Of a stretch of 64,000 bases of DNA, positions 58,304-64,000 are shown piece after piece. This DNA comes from Gryganskiella cystojenkinii. Taxonomy: Eukaryota; Mortierellomycota; Mortierellomycetes; Mortierellales; Mortierellaceae. How positions within the stretch are numbered: position 1 is the stretch's first letter; every line of letters begins with the position of its first letter. The notes below the pieces were generated by a model that did not search any database, had not been told where the DNA came from, and saw nothing but the letters and a program-made list of their open reading frames with translations. The stretch covers positions 8,671 to 72,670 of the forward strand of contig JAAAIG010000061.1 in assembly GCA_015852425.1 (NCBI GenBank). The letters run 5' to 3'. Made by a program: the position numbers and the translations under genes.

Positions 58304-59089
58304 GCTATTGTGTTGCTGAGGTGCTATGTGTGTTCTTGCTTGAGTGCTTGTCGCGATTCAGAGTGGAGAGAAGAGAAGAGAGGAGGATAAAGGGAATGAG
58401 AAAGAGGCAGGGGGAAAAGTGAAGAAATGACGATGAAGAGAGAAGAAAAAAGAGTGATGCAGTAAAGAGACACACCCTCTCCTCACCTTCTCCAGCAAAC
58501 CTTCTTTTTCTGACAGTCTCCACCTTCGGTCTCCTCCCCCACCCGCCCAATTGGACGGCGATCGTGCGAATCGAAAAGAGTGACCCGGAGAAATTCGATG
58601 CGGAACCGGCGGGGAGAAGGTTATTTGCACGTGAGTGATTCTCGCTATTCTTGAAATAAATGTAGAATATATTATCCCTTATTAATTAGACTAATTAAAT
58701 ATATCTGATAAATTTATTCTCGACATTGTGAAAAGACGGGTGCTTCGGTGCCAGTGAGATTCCGCGTCCCACTACACGACAACGCGTGAGGAGGAGATGG
58801 CGTCAGCCCTCGATGTAATCGAAGAGCGAATTGAGGATGAACGGGAGACGAGTCAGAGCTGCTGAACAACATGAACATGGTAGCCATGGGCAATTTGTGT
58901 ATTGGGGCTAGAACACGGGCACTGGCGAATTTAGAAAACCTGTCAGGCTGCAGAGTGCAGAGTTCGTTCTTGAGCTCCTCCTTTACTGAGCTGGAGAGTT
59001 ACAGCTTAAATTTTTCCGTTTTTCCTATCATTATTATCAAAAGAGCTCAGTTAGACCTACTGTATTTGTATTTAAGCGGCGGAATCAGC
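58304..59089. other. PEX1 upstream region and intergenic sequence
   Basis: Purine-rich on + from 58350 to 58480, which is a pyrimidine-rich leader on the PEX1 strand. AT-rich sequence lies at 58660-58730. No gene was seen. Confidence 0.5.
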
Positions 59090-59356
59090 TCAATCTGGGG
59101 TATCGTGTGAACAAGATCTTACCGAAACCAAGTTCATACACTTTTCTAAGCAATCTACTTGAGAAGACTGAATATTTGACAGAGAAATCTCAATGAAGAT
59201 TTTACTGCAGATGCTTTTACAATTGCTGTAATCTTGGTTTGTGAGGCTGTAATCTTGACAAGCTTGGCCTGTGGGAGTCAGGGGCATAGCAGTAACCGAG
59301 TTTATCATGGAAAAGGCCGCTGCTATGACAACATTGATGGGTATGATGGGCTGCAT
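59090..59356 (-). CDS. Small secreted protein with twin CX3C cysteine motif
   Basis: The frame encodes 88 residues starting MQPIIPINVVIAAAFSMINS, a signal-peptide-like start with cleavage expected after VTA or MPL. The mature part has C-x12-CKSIC, then an 18-residue spacer, then CLEKC, plus a final Cys. Paired CX3C motifs on helices often form a disulfide-locked hairpin. A splice donor-like GTAAGA lies in the last codons, so the true C terminus may differ. Role unknown; a secreted effector-like or antimicrobial-type protein is possible but not shown. Confidence 0.5.
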   Translation of the reverse strand: MQPIIPINVVIAAAFSMINSVTAMPLTPTGQACQDYSLTNQDYSNCKSICSKIFIEISLSNIQSSQVDCLEKCMNLVSVRSCSHDTPD

Positions 59357-59893
59357 GGTGATCTTGATTGGCAGGGTGGATTATATGGAGTGCGATTGAG
59401 AGGAAGAGAAGTGGAGAATACGGAAGAAACAAAGGACCAAAGTACCGTTATTAGAGCTGTCAAATAAAGAGGCATCCTCGAGTGATCAAGGGACATTGCA
59501 ATTAGACGGAGACTTGAGGAAAAGGAAGACTTCAAAGGAGCGGAGTGTGCAGAGGGAATTACCAGGATCAAGGGTAAAAAAGGAGGTTCAAAAGATAAAC
59601 GGACGTTGAACAAAAAACGGGAGAAGACAGGGTGAGGAATAATCGAGAAAGCAATGTCTACGAAAAAAATAGGACCCCTCTACTTTTTCTCTGATCTTGC
59701 GATCACTCTTTTTACAAAAGGAAGACACCAAAGTCGGTCTCCTCCACAGGTGCGTTCGTGGCCGCGCTAAGACCCCAATCCGTGGCTATGATGAGAAATC
59801 GAACACTTCTCCCAGCGATTTTTAATACCAACCTCTTCTTTCGTCGCTCCTACACCTATTTGTGATGATATATACGGGTGTGTCTACTACATT
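59357..59893. other. Intergenic, no gene seen
   Basis: This stretch spans from the 3' end of the WBP1/OST48 gene to the start of the small secreted-protein gene. Short frames on both strands have no support. Confidence 0.5.
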
Positions 59894-61262
59894 TTATGCC
59901 TTCTTGGTCGTCTTGACAGTCGAGTCCAAACCGCCCCAGAGATAGACAAACGAGAAGATCAACAAGCCAACGCCCATACTCGCCGCACTCGTGTAATACG
60001 GCTTGGCCTGAGAAATGAAACGAGGGTATTGATCATGTCTGAAAGGATGAATGCCGACCGTCGTCACAGACTCGATATACGACAAACCGGGACGCTTATA
60101 GTTCACAGTGAACTTGAACACTCCATACTGGTCGGGCAACTGCAACGTCGTCGTAAAGACACCGAGCGTGCTCACTTCTGTCAAAGGCTCTTGCTCCAAC
60201 GTCTTGCGCACATATGGGTCCAACATGATCAACTCCAACTGAACATCCTCCGCCGAGAACGTGTTCCATTCGCCATCAAAGAACTCTGCAATGTAGATCT
60301 TGTAGGTCTATTTTTTTTTTTGAAACATGGAGTGAATTATTAAACTTTAGTAAACAAGCAAGTACGTGTGAGTGCGTGCGTGCGTGCGCCCCTTTTTTTG
60401 AAAGCTTCTTCTCTTACCATGGTGTCCTTGATACGGTAATGAGCTGGGGCCTCGGTCTCGCCAACCTTGTGATGCTCAACCGAGATCACATCGATCACAC
60501 TCTTCTCCTGGAAGGTCCATTTGGTCAATTCCTCGATAAACTTGCGGTTTCCAGACTTGGACCTTTTTAAAACGGGCGCAATCATCAAAGAAATTTTCAT
60601 TACAGCAAAAAGACAAGGGTTAATCAACTGGCTGGGCATCATAGAAACAGTCCCTTGTAAAAGGAGGAAGAAAATGAAGAGAAAAAAAAATGGATCCTAA
60701 AAAAACTTACGACTTCTCGCCATGCTTCTGAGCCGTGGCACTGAAATAAGTATCGGTCAACATCTCGGTCGAACCCAAGAACGCAATCCTGGCATTGTTT
60801 CTGGCCTGCATCACCGAGACCAAAGAAATATCCTTGCCTGCGACCGAGGGGTCCGATCCTGCACTATCATTCTCGCCATTCACAGTCTCCCAAGAGTAAG
60901 CCTCCTGAGGCGCCCAAAGAACCTTGGTCAACAATGAGTTCTCAGGGTTGATTGTGTGTGCAATGCCCTTGAACAGGAGCGGGGTTCCCTCGACGGCCTT
61001 GGCAGGGATGATGGTGTCGATGTTGGACATGTGTTGAGAGGGGGACACAACGACCGTGTCGTGTTGTTCCTTGCCCAGGGCTTGGTCATAGTTGAAATGA
61101 TCATAGACGGTCGTGAATCGGTTATCGTACTCGACATCAAACTCTCGGGCTAGTTCACGGACCAAGTGACCCAATTCAGAGGAGGCACCGATCAGGACGT
61201 TACCACCCTCAGCGACGAATCCGACCACGGACTTGGCGTTCATACCATTAGGGTAGGCTATT

Positions 61263-61297
<35 letters not shown>

Positions 61298-61868
61298 AAG
61301 AGAGCGGGTTTGATCGCGATGGGAAGAAGAAAGAAGGGTATTAAAAAACGGGTCAATTGAAACAAAGAGAGACTGGTTTGCTCTCTTTGCTCGAGAACGA
61401 AAGAGGTCTTCAAACGGATATGAAGCATTTGACAAACGAGAAGAAGGCGGGGACATACTGGTCATCTTTGGCGCGAGGATAATAAGGTGATCAAATTGAC
61501 GTTCATCGTATTTGGTCAAAGAAACAGGAGTCTTGACGTCGTGAATCGTGAGATTGTACTGACGGCCTAAAAAATATTAATGCATGCATAAGAGATTAGC
61601 AGAAGAAGTAGAAAAAAAGATGATGAGTTTTGTCCATGATGAACGCGTTTTTTTTCCAGATGATGAGATGTGAGGTGGTGGTCATCACTAGTGTATCCAA
61701 GAAAGAGAGTTCTCGTCGTTCCTTACTCTGAAGATCCTCCCAGAGGTTCATGTAGGCATCAGTGTCGTCCAGGTTGTCGAGGAGAACGAGGGCGCGGGGT
61801 CCAGTCAGGGAACGGGCGCTGGCCACCAGGGCCATGGCCAGGGTTGAGAGAAGGATGGATGCTCTCAT
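59894..61868 (-). CDS. WBP1: WBP1/OST48, subunit of the oligosaccharyltransferase complex
   Basis: This subunit belongs to the ER complex that transfers the N-glycan to Asn-X-Ser/Thr sites. The protein is about 440 residues from five or six exons. It starts with a signal peptide (MRASILLSTLAMALVASARS). RALVLLDNLDDTDAYMNLWE, DERQFDHLIILAPK, then AYPNGMNAKSVVGFVAEGGN and VLIGASSELGHLVRELAREF follow. Later blocks include ARIAFLGSTEMLTDTYFSA, LTKWTFQEKSVIDVISVEHH and FKFTVNYKRPGLSYIE. The single C-terminal membrane helix (AASMGVGLLIFSFVYLWGGL) ends in the dilysine-type TVKTTKKA, an ER-retention signal known for OST48. The first large intron contains a GA microsatellite. A pyrimidine-rich leader lies upstream on the coding strand. 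Confidence 0.94.
61262..61305. repeat. GA microsatellite inside an intron of WBP1/OST48
   Basis: More than 20 GA dinucleotides with a few AAA interruptions lie within the intron that precedes the AYPNGMNAKS exon. On the coding strand this is a CT tract about 200 bases from the acceptor of the previous exon. Confidence 0.85.
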
Positions 61869-62174
61869 CTGAATGATGATACGTCTTTCCTGAGTTGATG
61901 GGAAATGAAGAGAAAAGAAGAAAACAAAGATGAAGAGGACTGATGAAGTAAATAAAAAGACGAAATGATGCAAATGTGATGAGGTGGCAGCCAGATGGAG
62001 GGAGGAGGGACCAATTTCTAAATTGATGGCGCATCTTTAATCGTGCCTTCCATTCTCCCACCCCCTCTGAGTGCTCTCTGCTTCGTGCACTCTCATTGTT
62101 CAGGGGGCCGAGAAAATCATTCAAAAACGCAGTCCCAATCGATGTTCTGGTATTATTTCGTTTCACTTGACAAG
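61869..62174. other. Upstream region of WBP1/OST48
   Basis: Purine-rich on + near 61890-61960 (a pyrimidine leader on the coding strand). No gene was seen. Confidence 0.45.
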
Positions 62175-63422
62175 CTAACTATCAGTTAACCGATATGGTG
62201 GTGGTGCTTCACTAGGAAGAATTGTATCTAGGTGGCTGTATGTCAACAAGATCTCTTGTTCTTGTTCTTGCTCTTTTGATGTAGCCGGTTCTTGATATTG
62301 TCTCGGACATTTGGAATCGCTGTCGTAAAACTCATACAGGGCGCTCAAGTTGTTCTGGGCCATGGCATGTCCTTGATTTGCGGCCTTCGAGTACCACTCC
62401 ATGGCTTTGCGATAGTCCTGTGGAACACCTTTGCCATTTTCATACAGTTCACCAATATAGGTTATATTGGGCGCTGGTTTGTTCTTGGTTGGCAGCTCGC
62501 AAATACCACTCCTTGGCTTTGCGATAGTCCTGTAGAATACCTCTGCCGCTCCCGTAGAGGTAACCAAGGGTATATTGGGCGTTAGCAAAACCTTGATTTG
62601 CGGCCGTTGAGTACCACTCCATGGCTTTGCGATAGTCCCGTGGAACACCTTTGCCGTGTTCATATATGACGCCTAAGAAATGGTCTGGGCTCTGGCATAT
62701 CCTTGATTGGCAGCCTTGGAGTACCACTTCACGGCTTTGCAATAATCTTGTGGAACAACTCTGCCTTTGTCGTACATGACGCCCAAGTTGTACTGGGCGA
62801 TAGCAAGACCTTGATTTGCGGCTTTCAAATACCACTCAAGAGCTTTGTAGTAGTCCTGTGGGACACCGTCACCATGTTGATATTGACATCCCAGGAGAAG
62901 CTGCGCTTGGGCGGTTTCTTGGTCGGCGACTCCAAAGGACTGTTCAATGGCACACGTGGATGTGTTGGCTTTTTCCTTAGTCGAAACCACACTTAACATT
63001 GCCACTGGAGAATCAATAGTAACATGGTCTGTGGCGACGGAAAGCACAACCTCTAGGACTTTGCCTGGGCTATACTTGATTCAGTAGGGCTTTATTCTAT
63101 AAAGAAAATCATGACACGATTAGAATGGCCTAACCGCTATTCTCATTGTCAGAGACTGCGCTCATTACGTACATATCCAAGGGATCTAACGCTACCTGTG
63201 TCGATTTGAATCTCTGAGTTGCTTGACTACAGAACCGTCATTGCGGATGTACTGGACTCTTGGAAAGACTTGCTCGATATCCTCCCAGAGGATCACTGAC
63301 TGCCCATTGACATCATCAACACCAATGCTTTCGATGTGAGTGGTCCCAGCTACGCGAAATGATTGCTTTCTCACCATCAGGTGTTCTAGACGATGTATTA
63401 TGGTTCTGGGTAGGAGTCTCAA
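62175..63422 (-). pseudogene. Sel1-repeat (HCP-like) gene with two frameshifts
   Basis: Exon 1 (63422-63196, possibly starting at 63377 with MVRKQS) encodes RVAGTTHIESIGVDDVNGQS and VILWEDIEQVFPRVQYI, an N-terminal module I associate with Mortierella-type Sel1 proteins. It joins in phase to exon 2 from 63069 as RDSNRHSPGKVLEVVLSVAT. Exon 2 encodes at least four Sel1 repeats of the form YxxGxGVPQDYxKAxEWYxKAANQG. After the second repeat a single base is missing (near 62680), and after the fourth a 4-base ATAT appears (near 62460). Each shifts frame, and coding resumes cleanly after each. Sel1 repeats are solenoid scaffolds, for example in ERAD. Two independent shifts favour a recent pseudogene over sequencing error, but error is not excluded. 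Confidence 0.7.
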
Positions 63423-63424
63423 GA

Positions 63425-64000
63425 AGCCAGTAGCTTTGTGTGATAGGCAGACAGAGATGAAGGTATATTTGAGGAGAAGTGGAACGTGGAAAAGAGAAAG
63501 AATCGAAAACCGAAATCACTGAGAATAAGTGAGTCTGAAAAAAGGTAGCCAACATGCTAATTTTAAATTTTCTCTTCAATTTGCACCCATTTTGTGCTCT
63601 GTTCAATTGCAAACAAACAAGAATCAATGAAAGCAGTAAGAAGACAACAAAAAGGAGAAGGAAGGGTTGAAGGAGGACGTTGGAAAATTGTAAAAAGGGG
63701 GAACTGAGACATAATATCGGAAAAGCCGAGATATCACTCGCCTCCAGAAAAAATAGGGTCGTACCTCATCGCGTGAGGGATAAAGCACGACGCGGATCAA
63801 CTATATCATGGGGAGGATTTTTTATTTTTTTTTATTTTTTGGGTGCTTGAAAGGCTGGATTTTGATCTTTTTTGTTCTTCGGTAGATTTTCGTCGACTTT
63901 TGTTCTTTGGTAGATTACACGTCTAGTTCAAAAGGGAGCTTAGAGAGATCCTGGATCTGTTGCCACCACAACCTTGCTGTCCCTGGCCTTGTCCTCCTTG
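63425..64000. other. Window edge, no gene identified
   Basis: This end is AT-rich with T-run blocks (63820-63840) and repeated TTTGTTCTT(C/T)GGTAGATT at about 63870-63915. The last 50 bases can be read on the minus strand as Gly/Gln-rich or Lys-rich peptide ending in a stop near 63930, so the 3' end of another gene may begin here. It cannot be judged from this fragment. Confidence 0.35.

Noticed and set aside
1..64000. CRISPR arrays, bacterial operons, ribosome binding sites
   Set aside because: Intron-rich eukaryotic genes and the repeat types seen exclude these; no regularly spaced direct repeats were found.

Overview
The window is nuclear DNA of a filamentous fungus, most probably an early-diverging one (Mucoromycota, Mortierella-like). 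The genes carry many short GT-AG introns, and they include the fungal/animal core genes PAN3, PEX1, TIM22, WBP1/OST48 and FAT1. Both propionyl-CoA carboxylase subunits are present, as is a Sel1-repeat relict of a type I associate with Mortierella-like genomes. The lineage is inferred from gene content and style, not proven. A 10-base N gap beside a 20-base poly-G run (11701-11730) shows this is a draft assembly.

Layout. 2.2-7.5 kb: an F-box-like protein and PAN3, both on +. 7.8-13.2 kb: a small membrane protein with glycine-rich hydrophobic segments (-), a PTPMT1-like phosphatase (+), a LEA/stress-type small protein with a clear TATA box (+) and two small secreted proteins (-). 14.0-18.0 kb: a ~1250-residue low-complexity protein with a WDEDFD motif, possibly Bfa1/Byr4-like (-), followed by about 3 kb with no gene. 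20.9-28.1 kb: PCCB (-) and PCCA (+), the two subunits of propionyl-CoA carboxylase, head to head with a 1.6 kb shared upstream region.

28.4-38.1 kb is an accessory island: a shattered LRR-like gene, an uncharacterised exon, a CaiB/BaiF CoA-transferase gene and two small secreted-protein candidates, one with FERP repeats. About 400 bp of imperfect direct repeat flanks it. Each repeat copy carries the 3' end of PCCA joined to the 3' end of a UBE2T-like E2 gene. The left copy keeps PCCA intact and the UBE2T end broken, and the right copy does the opposite. The simplest reading is that PCCA and UBE2T were convergent neighbours until about 9.7 kb was inserted, with duplication of the junction.

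38.4-49 kb: UBE2T-like E2 with a long disordered tail (-), TIM22 (+), a decayed repeated-family gene (+) and a FAT1/FATP acyl-CoA synthetase (-). 49.3-58.3 kb: a TKL-type kinase with a C-terminal C1 domain (+) converging on PEX1 (-). 59-63.4 kb: a small cysteine-containing secreted protein, WBP1/OST48 and a frameshifted Sel1-repeat gene, all on -. Several genes touch acyl-CoA and peroxisome metabolism (PCCA/PCCB, CaiB/BaiF, FAT1, PEX1), but apart from the PCC pair nothing in the sequence shows they are co-regulated. Exon joins were derived by eye from splice motifs, reading frame and family knowledge. No database search was possible.
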